This document shows, piece by piece, positions 32,991 to 41,641 of a stretch of 64,000 nucleotides of DNA; the first letter of the stretch is position 1, and the number at the start of each line of letters is the position of its first letter. The DNA is taken from NCBI RefSeq assembly GCF_016587355.1, contig NZ_BNJF01000003.1, positions 1,025,026 through 1,089,025 on the forward strand. The letters run 5' to 3'. The notes beneath the pieces were generated by a model. It had not been told where the DNA came from and did no database searches. It worked only from the letters and a program-made list of their open reading frames with translations. This stretch comes from Ktedonospora formicarum. GTDB lineage: Bacteria > Chloroflexota > Ktedonobacteria > Ktedonobacterales > Ktedonobacteraceae. Both the position numbers and the translations under genes were made by a program.

Positions 32991-34281
32991 GGAAGAACTG
33001 ATAGTAGAGCACAAAGAGCAGGAAGATGAATGGAATGACTGGCACAATCACGTGGCGCAGGACATTGAACTCCGCGCGATGCTTGCGCAGGTAGAATACC
33101 GGAACCGAGACACATGTCAGCAGATAGACCAGAATGATGGGCAGGATCAGAATCGTACCCAGCAGCGCAAAAGCCGTGGTCGGATCATATGCAAAGGCCG
33201 GAACAAGTGAACAGACCAGGGCTACCGCGATAGACAGGAAGATCGCGATATCGGGAACCTGCTGCTTGTTCACATGGGAGAAGATGCGTGGCAATGTGCC
33301 AACACGACCCATCGCGTAGAGCACGCGAGTCGCAGCATTGACGCCAGCGTTGGCATTAGCTAGCGCACTATTGAGGATCGTCAGAATGACAATGATCTGG
33401 AAAGGACCCCAGACGCGCTGCGCCATCGTTCCCCAGGGATCGGCGTCGGTACCATAGGTGCCAATTTTGGCTGGACCCCAGCCCACGACCGCCGCGTAAG
33501 AGCAGAGGACATAGAAGAGGCCTACGAAGATGGCTGCCAGCAGGATCGCGCGCGGCACTGTACGGCGAGGATTCTGCGCCTCTTCCGCTAACGAGGCCGA
33601 AGACTCAAAGCCCGCGAAGGCTAACAGTACGAAGACGATGCCCATGAAGACACCCTGGAAGCCACCCAGGCCGGAGACCGCGCTATTGGCGGGATTGAAC
33701 ACCTCCAGGGTGTTATTGCTACCACCAGTGGCGATCAGCCAGATCGAGAGCACAACAAAGACGGCAATCTCAATCGCGCCCAGGATTACACCTGCGTCAG
33801 CCGAAATCTTCACACCGAAGTAGGTCAGAGCGAAGATCACAACCGCGAAGATCACAACCCAGGTATACCAGCCCAGTGAAACATGGAAATACTGACTTAC
33901 AAAAGATTCAGCTGTGGGTCCCAGAACCAGAAGCTGGAAAGGCACGATCAACAGGTAGGCCAGATTAAAGAGCCAGCCTGTCAGCCAGCCAAGCTGGACA
34001 CCCAGCGCGTTACTAACGTAGGTGAAGAAGCTACCCGCAGAGGGCAAATGCTTCGCCAACGAACCGATTGTCAAAGCGATAAAGACGCAGACGACAAGAG
34101 CGAGCAATGAGGCCAGGGGAAGCGTAATGCCTGTATTCGCCAGTGCCGGACTCAGGCTAAACGCAACCGCCGAAGCTGGAGCCATTGTCGTGATAGATTG
34201 AAATAATACCCCTGGAAGGCCGATGCTATTACGGCGAAGCTCTCCCTCCACAGGCACTGATGCTGAAGTCTCAGCAGACAT
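32968..34281 (-). CDS. APC superfamily amino-acid permease, frameshifted near its end
   Basis: Amino acid–polyamine–organocation transporter of 437 readable residues with about 11 helices in this frame. Helix 1 contains VLFQSITTMAPASAVAFSLSPALANTG, the unwound substrate-binding stretch of the family, and FAGFESSASLAEEAQNPRRTVPRAIL in helix 6 and the following loop is the APC signature. The frame ends FLLFVLYYQFFPALPRLL; one extra C at about 32990 would lead to the natural end (see the next entry down). Substrate unknown. It lies between an amidase gene and another APC permease. Confidence 0.88.
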   Translation of the reverse strand: MSAETSASVPVEGELRRNSIGLPGVLFQSITTMAPASAVAFSLSPALANTGITLPLASLLALVVCVFIALTIGSLAKHLPSAGSFFTYVSNALGVQLGWLTGWLFNLAYLLIVPFQLLVLGPTAESFVSQYFHVSLGWYTWVVIFAVVIFALTYFGVKISADAGVILGAIEIAVFVVLSIWLIATGGSNNTLEVFNPANSAVSGLGGFQGVFMGIVFVLLAFAGFESSASLAEEAQNPRRTVPRAILLAAIFVGLFYVLCSYAAVVGWGPAKIGTYGTDADPWGTMAQRVWGPFQIIVILTILNSALANANAGVNAATRVLYAMGRVGTLPRIFSHVNKQQVPDIAIFLSIAVALVCSLVPAFAYDPTTAFALLGTILILPIILVYLLTCVSVPVFYLRKHRAEFNVLRHVIVPVIPFIFLLFVLYYQFFPALPRLL

Positions 34282-34436
34282 AGCAGAGCACTCCTTTACT
34301 CTATAAAGAAAGAAAAAACAGAGAGAATAAATTATGAAAGCCCATCATCACACATCCACCCATATTAAGACACAGAACTTTATAGCCCGCGCTTACCGAG
34401 TTCCCTATTAGCAAAGAAACTCATATGAGCAGATTG

Positions 34437-34493
34437 GGTAAGTGAGTGGAGCATGCCGGTCGTATTCGTGACCGGCATGCTCCACCCACTTAC
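34437..34493. terminator. Strong 25-bp hairpin between the two permease genes
   Basis: GGTAAGTGAGTGGAGCATGC and onward (34437-34461) pairs with 34469-34493 with about one mismatch, 7-nt loop. On the minus strand it lies after the 34599-36062 gene and before the 34281 start. Confidence 0.75.
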
Positions 34494-34514
34494 CACCTGC
34501 GTTTTATAGCGGCA

Positions 34515-34580
34515 TTCAGAAATCTTGAGCCCTTTCTATGTAGGAGCAAGCGCCGGATCTCACAGCTCAAGACTTCTGAA
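34515..34580. repeat. Intergenic palindrome of the TTCAGAAGTCTTGAGC type
   Basis: TTCAGAAATCTTGAGC (34515-34530) pairs with GCTCAAGACTTCTGAA (34565-34580), 15 of 16. The same motif occurs at about 40688-40768 and 60128-60165. In the 34282-34598 gap there is no gene. Confidence 0.6.
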
Positions 34581-34598
34581 CACAACTAGAAGAAGCTA

Positions 34599-36062
34599 CT
34601 ACATCTCGGCTTCCTGGACCTGATCCTGCCAGGATGCCTCACTGGTCGCGAAGATACTACCAATAGCGGAGGCAACCAGGCTCACCACAGTCAGGGCTGC
34701 GACCAGTAGTCGCCACTGGTCATTCGGGATTGTAAGGGCCTGCGAATAGTTCAGGGTAACCACAATAGCCACAACAGAGGCGATAGGCGCGATGACCACA
34801 CTGCCCCAGAGAATAACTGAAGGGATCACCTGATGCGCACGGAACCAGACGCGGTCCTTAAAGTACAGCACGATCAAGTCGACAAACAGGAATATGGTCG
34901 ATACAGCCCATACCAGAACCAGCGTCGCCAGACTTACAGCCTGCACATTCGCGCCAAGTTCGGCAGGATTAGCAATAGGGATGACATAAGGTGAAAGGAA
35001 GAGGACCAGCGTAAAGACAATAGCAATAACCGTCTGGAAAATAATCGCATTGGATGGCACGCGATGCTTATTGAGCTTGCTCAATGAGATGGGGAGCCGC
35101 CTATCAATGCTGGTCACCATGAGCAGGCGCGCGAAGAGGCTTTGATCCAGAGCCACGAAAATTGGGAAAAAGATAATGATACAGGTTGCCGCAATATTGC
35201 CAACTGTATGTCCGAAGACCATATCGATTGAACCAATAATCGAGAAATTGCCTAGATTGACAATGTTTGGTCCCTGGAGCACCATCAGCGCCATCGTGAC
35301 CAGAAAATAGGCCCCCAGAACGAAGATACAGCCCCACAGCAGCGGACGCCCCGTGCGATATTTCTCGTTGGTCTCACCCGCCATGATAATTGGCACGTCC
35401 GCGCCCAGATAGGCCAGAATCACACTACCGAAAAGCGCGAAATTATCAGGCTTGATTGTCCAGCTATCAGGAGTCGCGAAATGGGTCGCGGAAGCATGGC
35501 CAGTAGCGATCCAGACCACTGCCGCGACTCCAAGGAGAACCACGATGCCATAGGTCAGCAAGGTCGCGATATTTACCATGTTCTGAAGCAGGCGCATAGG
35601 CCGCAACGCGAGAACACAGGCAAAAAGGAAAATAACAACCAGCACGACAGCTTGCTGCCAGGGCTCAGCTAGCCAGCCGGGATGCAGACCTTGAATGAAT
35701 GTCAGGCCAATAGAGGCCGAACCCACGGTCGCGAGCACACCAGGGACCCAGAACGAAATACTTGCGAAAAGGCTCCAGAAGCCACCAAGCGCCTTGTGTG
35801 TCCAGTTATATGTCGAGCCTTCGTGTGGGAACATTCTTCCCAATTGCGCGACTGCGACGACGCAGGGAATAAAGAAAATAAGAGCGCCAATACCCCAGTA
35901 GACAAAGGACACAGGTCCTGCCGCGATGGTACCGACAGGATTAGAAATAAAGAACATGATCATCATGAAAGACATCATCATATCGAAATTGCCGGTTTTC
36001 TGCGGCAATGCTTTACGAGTATAGTCCTCAGACGCCAAAGGCTGAATTTGCCATCTCTTCAT
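34599..36062 (-). CDS. APC family amino-acid permease
   Basis: Permease of 487 residues with about 12 helices. The first membrane segment includes MMMSFMMIMFFISNPVGTIAAGPVSFVYWG, followed by VAVAQLGRMFPHEGSTYNWTHKALGGFWSLFASISFWVPG; VILAYLGADVPIIMAGETN is the helix 6 equivalent. It resembles the glutamate/GABA-antiporter-like branch of APC carriers more than the permease downstream. Substrate unknown. The ATG at 36062 is followed upstream by a structured intergenic repeat. It shares strand with the second permease and the amidase, but strong hairpins lie between. Confidence 0.88.
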   Translation of the reverse strand: MKRWQIQPLASEDYTRKALPQKTGNFDMMMSFMMIMFFISNPVGTIAAGPVSFVYWGIGALIFFIPCVVAVAQLGRMFPHEGSTYNWTHKALGGFWSLFASISFWVPGVLATVGSASIGLTFIQGLHPGWLAEPWQQAVVLVVIFLFACVLALRPMRLLQNMVNIATLLTYGIVVLLGVAAVVWIATGHASATHFATPDSWTIKPDNFALFGSVILAYLGADVPIIMAGETNEKYRTGRPLLWGCIFVLGAYFLVTMALMVLQGPNIVNLGNFSIIGSIDMVFGHTVGNIAATCIIIFFPIFVALDQSLFARLLMVTSIDRRLPISLSKLNKHRVPSNAIIFQTVIAIVFTLVLFLSPYVIPIANPAELGANVQAVSLATLVLVWAVSTIFLFVDLIVLYFKDRVWFRAHQVIPSVILWGSVVIAPIASVVAIVVTLNYSQALTIPNDQWRLLVAALTVVSLVASAIGSIFATSEASWQDQVQEAEM

Positions 36063-36104
36063 GGCTTTCTCCCATACATTGCTATGATCTTGTGCGAAAC
36101 CCAG

Positions 36105-36260
36105 CCCTCATACGAGGGCACGGCGCCGCTCCTCGCAGCTAGCGCGCACTCCTTCTACGAACATCTGAGCGCTTTGCGCTAGCTGCCGTTCAGGCAGCGC
36201 AGTGCCCTCGTATGAGGGTTGATGTTCGTTGGAACACACGCGCTCAGGTTTTCTCATAAG
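36105..36260. repeat. Complex palindromic intergenic repeat, copy 1
   Basis: Shares its core (about 36137-36200) with 43188-43252. Nested pairings: CCCTCATACGAGGGC against GCCCTCGTATGAGGG, AGCTAGCGC against GCGCTAGCT, ACGAACATC (36158 area) against GATGTTCGT (36221 area), and CTGAGCGC against GCGCTCAG. The two pairings involving the tail cross the others. Candidate MITE-like or REP-like element. Confidence 0.65.
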
Positions 36261-36737
36261 GAGTTGCTAACCAGGAATCCTCGCCACCTGAGTGGCTATG
36301 GAAACCAGGGCACACGGACGGGTTTGCCAACGGCATTCCCATCCACACTCCATGACTCGGGCAACGCTCTAGCGCGGATGGCTAGCGTGCCTCAGTCTGA
36401 CGGTGTGAGCACGACCTACCCCGAAGAACTTTAAAACTGAAGAATCTTCTCAAGCGGGTAGCAGAACAGAAAGATACGCATATACCACAATTGCTTGCTT
36501 AAGGCATGCGCAAAATACTGATAATGATGCCATCCTTAACATTGCATCCCTTATTACTGAATATATTATTGCCTCTTCCATTTGATATGTCAATGCTTAA
36601 ATCAATAAAGAAATGATTTTTAACATTTATTAACAATAGCACTTGTATATATTATTGCCCAAAAGCTTCAAATTATCGTGCATATAACTATGGAATAGGA
36701 TTATCTAGTTTATAGATAATTAGGGAGGTTAGGAATT
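36261..36737. other. Gene-free AT-rich stretch
   Basis: No convincing gene. It contains an inverted repeat ATTATCTA-GTTTA-TAGATAAT at 36700-36720 just upstream of a 32-codon frame, an operator-like site, and AT-rich sequence with possible promoters such as TTGTATATATTATT near 36640. Confidence 0.4.
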
Positions 36738-36836
36738 ATGAATGAGTTAAAGCGTGTTTTAATGCGGACAGTGTACATCGTTCTTCTAGGGGAAAAGAGT
36801 CCCACTGCGAAGATATTGCAATTGAAGTTTATTTAA
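36738..36836 (+). CDS. Possible 32-residue small protein
   Basis: A short frame with a strong ribosome-binding site (AGGGAGG, 9 nt before the ATG) and a hairpin terminator soon after (36883-36925). The peptide starts MNELKRVLMRTVYIVLLGEK and ends in LQLKFI. An 8-bp inverted repeat lies 17 bp upstream. Nothing in it is recognised; it may be a real small protein, a leader peptide or the remnant of a larger gene. Confidence 0.35.
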   Translation: MNELKRVLMRTVYIVLLGEKSPTAKILQLKFI

Positions 36837-36882
36837 TAAATACTGCAAATAGCGTTAAAAAGGATATAAGCTTAGAATAGGA

Positions 36883-36925
36883 AGAAGCCAGGATGAGATT
36901 GCTTTTCGATCTCATCCTGGCTTCT
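36883..36925. terminator. 17-bp perfect bidirectional terminator
   Basis: AGAAGCCAGGATGAGAT (36883-36899) pairs perfectly with 36909-36925, loop TGCTTTTCG. It closes the small frame on the plus strand and the 36941 gene on the minus strand. Confidence 0.85.
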
Positions 36926-36940
36926 CTTCATTGGAAGGGA

Positions 36941-37198
36941 TTATCTGTTGATAGGAGGCTGATAGCCCTGATCACGGGCGGACACTCTTTCATTCTTATC
37001 CTTGCTAAGGATACCGAATGCCAGGAAGCCAACACCAGCAACGAGCAGAATAACACAATAGATCCAGTCTTTAGAGTCGGTAAGGGTGGGATCGCTCAGG
37101 TTGAGCCCAATATAGAGGATGCCTAGCAGCAGGAAGATAACGCCAGCGACAATGCGTCCCACGCGCTTGCCAAAGAGAAGATAAATCAGCCTTGTCAT
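36941..37198 (-). CDS. Small two-TM membrane protein, unknown
   Basis: Protein of 85 residues with two helices (about 12-34 and 43-64), a short basic N-terminus (MTRLIYLLFGKRVGR) and a charged C-terminal tail (KDKNERVSARDQGYQPPINR). AAGGAG lies 12 bp before the ATG at 37198. No family recognised. It is convergent with the small frame at 36738 and shares its terminator. Confidence 0.65.
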   Translation of the reverse strand: MTRLIYLLFGKRVGRIVAGVIFLLLGILYIGLNLSDPTLTDSKDWIYCVILLVAGVGFLAFGILSKDKNERVSARDQGYQPPINR

Positions 37199-37405
37199 TG
37201 TTTGCCACAACTCCTTTTGTTGAATTAAGCATCGTATGCAGCCAATGATAAATATAAATATCCGGGTAGCCTTATGCCCTCCGCACCGGGCATTTGTGAA
37301 GGATGCTCTCCCTAATTCCGTGCACCAGATAATTTCAGAGCATCACATCAGCCTATATCTATGCTTCAGGAGGAGTATATACGATATTGTAGGCCATTAC
37401 AACGC

Positions 37406-39124
37406 CTAAATAGGGTCATTATGAATTATAGGTCGTTGACTAGCGGAAACAATGGCATCCAAAGTATGCAGATTGGGCCAGCCCATTCGCGTGGACAGCA
37501 GCGCCAGCGGGGGCGGTGTCAGGTTAGCACGTGTCAGGAGATCTGGTTGGGCGAAGAGGCCCGATGGTGTGCCATGGAAGAGCAGTTGACCACTGCTCAT
37601 AACGGCAACGTGCTGCGCATGCTGCGCGACCAGTGTCATGTCGTGCGTGATGGCAACAATGGTGTGCCCCTCCGCATGCAACGAGCGAAGCAGATCGAGC
37701 AGGGCATCGGCGTTGCGCTGGTCCTGCCCAAAGGTTGGCTCGTCGAGGATAAGGGTACGCTGTCCCGCCGCCAGAACTGTCGCGACACTTAAACGTCGCT
37801 TCTCGCCATGACTGAGGGTGAAGGGATTAGCGCGTGCGAGGCGCGTCAGGCCAAAGCGCTCAAGCAGATCGCTGGTGCGCGCCTCAACCACGTCAGGGGA
37901 GAGGCCCATGACCCGCAGGCTATAGCCAATCTCATCCGATACCGACTCGGTAATAAACTGGTGTTCGGGATTCTGGAAGACATAGCCCACCTCATGTACA
38001 AGCTCACGCGCGCTGAAGCGCGTAATCTCTTTGCCGTGTAGCAAAACCTTGCCAGCAGGGGCGTGCTGGATATCCATCATATGGTGCGCGAGGGTCGTCT
38101 TGCCCGCGCCATTCGCTCCCACCAGGGCCAGGAAGTCTCCTTGAGGGACACTGAGCGAAATATGATCGAGAATCGTGCGCGCGCCATGATGAAGGGAAAG
38201 GTCGCGTATCTCGATGGCTGGTTGCGTCACCTGCTCATCTATCGCGGGTATGCTCTGTGAAGGTGCGGCAATCACGAAGTCACTCTGCCGTAGGGCCTGC
38301 TCAGCTTCAGCCAGCGTCACAGGATTATGAGGTAGAGTCACGCCTTGCGCCCGCAATCGTTGGGCCAGGAGCGCTATCTGAGGCACCCACACACCATACT
38401 CCTGTAGCGTTTCAATGGAGTCATAGAAGACGCTACGCGGCGTGCCATCGGCGATGATAGAGCCAGCACGCCCGAGCACAACCACGCGGTCCACAAGGTC
38501 CATCAGGTCGTCAAGTTTGTGCTCAATTAAGATGATGGTATGGGCGCTCTGTTCTTTGATCTGGCGTAAGAGCGCGAAGACATTCCGCGTGCCAACCGGG
38601 TCGAGGTTCGCCGTGGGCTCATCAAATACAAGAACGCCCGGCTCCATCGCCAGGAGCGACGCCAGGGCAATGCGCTGCTTCTCCCCACCCGATAGCTGAT
38701 CGACCGGGCGCTGACGATGATCCGGTAAGCCAACTGAGAGCAGGGCCTGTTCAATCCTTCCGTCCATCTCGCTCACTGGCACGCAGAGGTTTTCCAGACC
38801 AAAAGCAATCTCATCTTCGACAGTGAGGGTCGCGAACTGCGCTTCGGGGTCCTGAAAGACGATTCCAACCTCCTGCGCCAGCCTCGCCACACTCTCGCGC
38901 TGCGTCTCTAAACCATTCACGTGAACACGTCCCCGCAGAATAATACCTGATTCGTGCGGGATCAAACCGTTCAGGGTCAACGCGAGCGTACTCTTACCAC
39001 ACCCCGAAGCCCCAAGCAACAATACCGTCTCGCCAGCATATAAGCTCAGATTCACATCTTCTAAAATGGGCTGCTTACGCCCTCGATACTTCACGGTCAA
39101 TTCCTGGATATCGATTAAAGCCAT
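37406..39124 (-). CDS. ykoD: ECF transporter ATPase, two fused ABC domains (YkoD-like)
   Basis: Energy-coupling ATPase of 572 residues, equal to EcfA and EcfA' joined. Domain 1: Walker A GASGCGKST (38-46), signature LSGGEKQRIAL, Walker B VLVFDEPTANLDP. Domain 2: Walker A GANGAGKTT (about 340), signature LSHGEKRRLSV, Walker B LILDEPTFGQD. It powers uptake of a vitamin bound by the S subunit. The S gene (39336) is divergent from it and the T gene lies at 40796. The fused form with a YkoE-type S subunit matches the YkoEDC transporter of Bacillus, which takes up hydroxymethylpyrimidine or thiamine. Confidence 0.9.
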   Translation of the reverse strand: MALIDIQELTVKYRGRKQPILEDVNLSLYAGETVLLLGASGCGKSTLALTLNGLIPHESGIILRGRVHVNGLETQRESVARLAQEVGIVFQDPEAQFATLTVEDEIAFGLENLCVPVSEMDGRIEQALLSVGLPDHRQRPVDQLSGGEKQRIALASLLAMEPGVLVFDEPTANLDPVGTRNVFALLRQIKEQSAHTIILIEHKLDDLMDLVDRVVVLGRAGSIIADGTPRSVFYDSIETLQEYGVWVPQIALLAQRLRAQGVTLPHNPVTLAEAEQALRQSDFVIAAPSQSIPAIDEQVTQPAIEIRDLSLHHGARTILDHISLSVPQGDFLALVGANGAGKTTLAHHMMDIQHAPAGKVLLHGKEITRFSARELVHEVGYVFQNPEHQFITESVSDEIGYSLRVMGLSPDVVEARTSDLLERFGLTRLARANPFTLSHGEKRRLSVATVLAAGQRTLILDEPTFGQDQRNADALLDLLRSLHAEGHTIVAITHDMTLVAQHAQHVAVMSSGQLLFHGTPSGLFAQPDLLTRANLTPPPLALLSTRMGWPNLHTLDAIVSASQRPIIHNDPI

Positions 39125-39186
39125 TTTACAATTCCCCTGTATTCTCGATTGGATTCAGGCAAGCCTCACTCTGTCCCTTGACAAAA

Positions 39187-39245
39187 CATATTAGCATGCC
39201 CTAATATCTTAGTGCAGAGGTCGGATATTAGCAAGACCTAATATC
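39187..39245. promoter_or_regulatory. Two tandem palindromes between divergent ECF transporter genes
   Basis: Site 1 (39187-39208): CATATTAG-N6-CTAATATC. Site 2 (39224-39245): GATATTAG-N6-CTAATATC. The centres are 37 bp apart, about 3.5 helical turns. Both lie in the 211-bp gap between the ATPase (-) and S-subunit (+) genes, so one repressor could control both. No THI-box riboswitch is visible here. Confidence 0.6.
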
Positions 39246-39335
39246 TGGGAATCTCGGCATGGATTTTCAGCACAAAGGCAATTTAACAGCTTTATTTGGA
39301 CAAGTAAATATTTTGATCGCGAAAGGACGCAAACA

Positions 39336-39947
39336 ATGAATGAACAGTCAGTGGCACCTGCGCAGAAGAAGCGCGGCTGGCTCGCGTGGAGCACAAGGGA
39401 TATCTTGATTATCGCCGCGATTGGCGTCGTCTTCGGTATCCTCCTGGCGATACTGATGTATCCCTATATGTTATCGGTTGTATTTGGTCCCATCGTCGCG
39501 TGGGCCTGGGTCGGCTTCTTCATTCTGCCGGGCTTCTTCATTTCCTATGCTCTCAGGCGCGCGGGTGCAGCCTTCTTGATCGCCTTGCTCTATTGCCTTG
39601 TCATGCTACCTGTCTCGCCATACGGACCATCGATCATGATCACAGGTATTATTTATGCCGTCGCGGGTGAAGGTGGAGTCCTGCTTGGCACGCGCTATCG
39701 TCATTTTGGCCTGCCCTCGATGATCCTGGCGGGCGCGGCGGGTGGCGTGGTCATGCTGCTGATCTACCTCGTCTTCTATCCCACGTCCTTTAATCTGGCG
39801 CTCCCCATCTTGATTGGGGTCATCGCCGTTACCATTTTGAGTAGCATAGTTGGCGCGATCATCGCGAAATACCTGGCTGATGCCGTGGCGCGCACGGGTG
39901 TGCTCTCCGGTACGGCTCTCAAGAGCAAGGAGATCGAAGAGATTTAG
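39336..39947 (+). CDS. ykoE: ECF transporter S component, YkoE-like
   Basis: Substrate-binding membrane subunit of 203 residues with about six helices. The block IIYAVAGEGGVLLGTRYRHFGLPSMILAGAAGGVVMLLIYLVFY closely follows the YkoE pattern (G-E...TR...LP...LAG), and the length agrees. It would bind hydroxymethylpyrimidine or thiamine. The protein starts with a polar tail (MNEQSVAPAQKKRGWLAWSTRD). The ATG at 39336 follows GAAAGGA. It is divergent from the ATPase gene, and the T gene follows 850 bp downstream after an unrelated insertion. Confidence 0.85.
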   Translation: MNEQSVAPAQKKRGWLAWSTRDILIIAAIGVVFGILLAILMYPYMLSVVFGPIVAWAWVGFFILPGFFISYALRRAGAAFLIALLYCLVMLPVSPYGPSIMITGIIYAVAGEGGVLLGTRYRHFGLPSMILAGAAGGVVMLLIYLVFYPTSFNLALPILIGVIAVTILSSIVGAIIAKYLADAVARTGVLSGTALKSKEIEEI

Positions 39948-40105
39948 CCTCGCCAGCAATCATGGGCAATGTTTAATGCTCACCGGGTGCGGCAAGTTCT
40001 TTGGCGTCGTGTGGAAAGAATATATGCGGTGCTTTGCCCTACAACTTGAGGCTAATCGTATGCGGGTGATGGTGACAATCGTATCGCAAAGAAGGAGAGT
40101 GCGCA

Positions 40106-40131
40106 GAGGCGACGCCATGTGGCGTCGCCTC
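40106..40131 (-). terminator. GC-rich terminator of the 40179 gene
   Basis: GAGGCGACGCC (40106-40116) pairs perfectly with GGCGTCGCCTC (40121-40131), loop ATGT. Same style as the terminators at 9421 and 10857. Confidence 0.75.
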
Positions 40132-40178
40132 CCGCGACAAGGCTCCCAGCCTCAGTACTACGACCGGGAAAACCGTCG

Positions 40179-40406
40179 CTATCCCCGTCCGACGACCGCG
40201 CCGATTAGCTCGTTGTAAATCGCGCTGTAGGCACGTCCGAGGATCTGACCGAAGATCATGTTGACGATCATGAAGATGATCACCATCGGGATCACGTAGA
40301 CGATCCCGTTGCTTCTCTTGTGGAGCAGCAGGGAGTTGACCGCGTAGACGGCCCCGGTGATGAGCAAACTGATGATCGCGTTGATGAGCAACCAGACGAA
40401 CCCCAT
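40179..40406 (-). CDS. Small two-TM membrane protein within the ECF transporter locus
   Basis: Protein of 75 residues: MGFVWLLINAIISLLITGAV starts helix 1, and helix 2 is about 38-60 (VYVIPMVIIFMIVNMIFGQIL), ending ELIGAVVGRG. I use the ATG at 40406; the open frame runs to 40481 but upstream sequence is leader-like. A minus-strand promoter sits at 40603-40631, so the leader is about 190 nt and contains a hairpin (GCCAGGG...CCCTGGC). GC-rich codon choice and its own terminator mark it as one of the orphan small genes. It interrupts the ECF transporter gene order on the opposite strand. Confidence 0.65.
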   Translation of the reverse strand: MGFVWLLINAIISLLITGAVYAVNSLLLHKRSNGIVYVIPMVIIFMIVNMIFGQILGRAYSAIYNELIGAVVGRG

Positions 40407-40602
40407 TGATCTCACGTCCCAAGGTCGTAGAATGCTGACTGATAGAAACCGTGTCAAGAAGCCAGGGCGCATTAAGCACATCCCTGGCAGCCTCCTTCTT
40501 CCACCACAATTTCAGCGGATGATTCAACCGCGATTGGCTTATTCGGTAGATCAGACCAGCGCGAACACTTGTAGCAGGAGGAGATACAACTCGGTACCTT
40601 TG

Positions 40603-40631
40603 AGTATACCGAAAGCGGAGCACCAGAGCAA
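40603..40631 (-). promoter_or_regulatory. Promoter of the 40179 gene
   Basis: Minus strand: TTGCTC (40631-40626), 17-bp spacer, TATACT (40608-40603). Start would be near 40596, giving a leader of about 190 nt. Confidence 0.55.
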
Positions 40632-40687
40632 TAGGTACCTATGCGAAAAAACTTGGCGCACCCGATACCCATTGCCCGCGCCTCTCT

Positions 40688-40768
40688 CATAGCAGTGTGC
40701 GGAAGACTTGAGCTATTTCATATGCGCTTTAGCCTACACTGTAGCTCAAGCGGCCTGCATACTGCTTT
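40688..40768. repeat. Intergenic palindrome with TTGAGCT...CATATG
   Basis: AGCAGTGTGC near 40690 pairs with GCATACTGCT near 40757-40766, and ACTTGAGCTA pairs with TAGCTCAAG inside. It contains CATATGCGCTTTAGCC, linking it to the GCTTTAG repeat family. The gap 40407-40795 holds only this, the small gene's leader and its promoter. Confidence 0.6.
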
Positions 40769-40795
40769 AGATGTTAGAAAGCAATATAGAAGCCT

Positions 40796-41614
40796 GTGAA
40801 CACTTATTACCAGCCAACCAACTCGCTTCTTCACCGTCTCAATCCATTGAGCAAACTTACGGCGTTTGTCCCGCCGCTAATCTTTGTCGCGCTGACAAAT
40901 GATGCCTGGGTCCCATTGGCCTTTATTTTGCTTACCCTATGCGTGACATTCATGCTCGGTCGCGTTTCGCTGAAGCGCTTCATGAGCGTCAATGGGCCGA
41001 TTCTGCTTATGCTGATTGGCTTCCTGATCTTTTACCCTATCGCGATCCGGCCCGAACTGGTCGTAGGTACGCCGGTACTTTTCCACCTGGGTCCGCTGAC
41101 GGTCTACCGCAACGCGGTATTCTATGGCTTCAGTGTGGTATTGAGGGCGTATGCGCTATGCCTGATTTCGCTCTGCTTCAGCTTCACGACAGACGCCAGT
41201 GACTTCATTCGCGCCCTGGTTCAGCAATGGAGGTTTCCCTATAAGCTAGGGTATGGCGCGTTGGCGGCATTCCGTTTTGTGCCCCTACTCCAGAGCGAGC
41301 TACGCCTGATCCAGGCGGCCCATAAGGTGCGTGGCATCTCTGATCAGGGCGGTGTGCGCACCTTCTATCAGCGTCTGCGCCGCTATGCGGTCCCCCTGCT
41401 GGCAACCGCCATCAGGCGAGCCGAGAGGACGGCCCTGGCGATGGATGGTCGAGCCTTCGGAGCCTTCGCGCGCCGCACATATTTCAAGCGCTTCCGCTTC
41501 CAGACGCGCGACTATCTCTTTGTGCTGGGCTTCTGGCTCCTCTGTACACTTCTCATTGTTCTCTGCTGGCGCGCGGGTCTGCTCGGTACGCTGTCCTGGG
41601 ATAAGACGGTATAG
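40796..41614 (+). CDS. ykoC: ECF transporter T component (EcfT/YkoC-like)
   Basis: Transmembrane coupling subunit of 272 residues with about five to six helices. The start STLLHRLNPLSKL-like motif (here SLLHRLNPLSKLTAFV) is classic for EcfT. The two coupling-helix motifs are HKVRGISDQG and ALAMDGRAFGAFARRTY, matching the xRG signatures that contact the ATPases. GTG at 40796. It completes the YkoEDC-like transporter with the genes at 37406 and 39336 and is followed 27 bp later by a sucrase/ferredoxin-like gene, perhaps co-transcribed. Confidence 0.9.
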   Translation: MNTYYQPTNSLLHRLNPLSKLTAFVPPLIFVALTNDAWVPLAFILLTLCVTFMLGRVSLKRFMSVNGPILLMLIGFLIFYPIAIRPELVVGTPVLFHLGPLTVYRNAVFYGFSVVLRAYALCLISLCFSFTTDASDFIRALVQQWRFPYKLGYGALAAFRFVPLLQSELRLIQAAHKVRGISDQGGVRTFYQRLRRYAVPLLATAIRRAERTALAMDGRAFGAFARRTYFKRFRFQTRDYLFVLGFWLLCTLLIVLCWRAGLLGTLSWDKTV

Positions 41615-41641
41615 TCCTTTCAATGCATCGGAGAATTCATT

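Noticed and set aside
32407..33001. Plus-strand frames with Ser/Arg/Val-rich repeats
   Set aside because: Mirror translations of the acidic repeat tail of the permease on the minus strand.
36219..36434. 71-codon plus-strand frame next to the complex palindrome
   Set aside because: It overlaps the repeat tail and has no homology-like pattern.
39125..39335. Thiamine riboswitch before the YkoE/YkoD genes
   Set aside because: No THI-box core sequences were seen; only protein-type palindromes are present.
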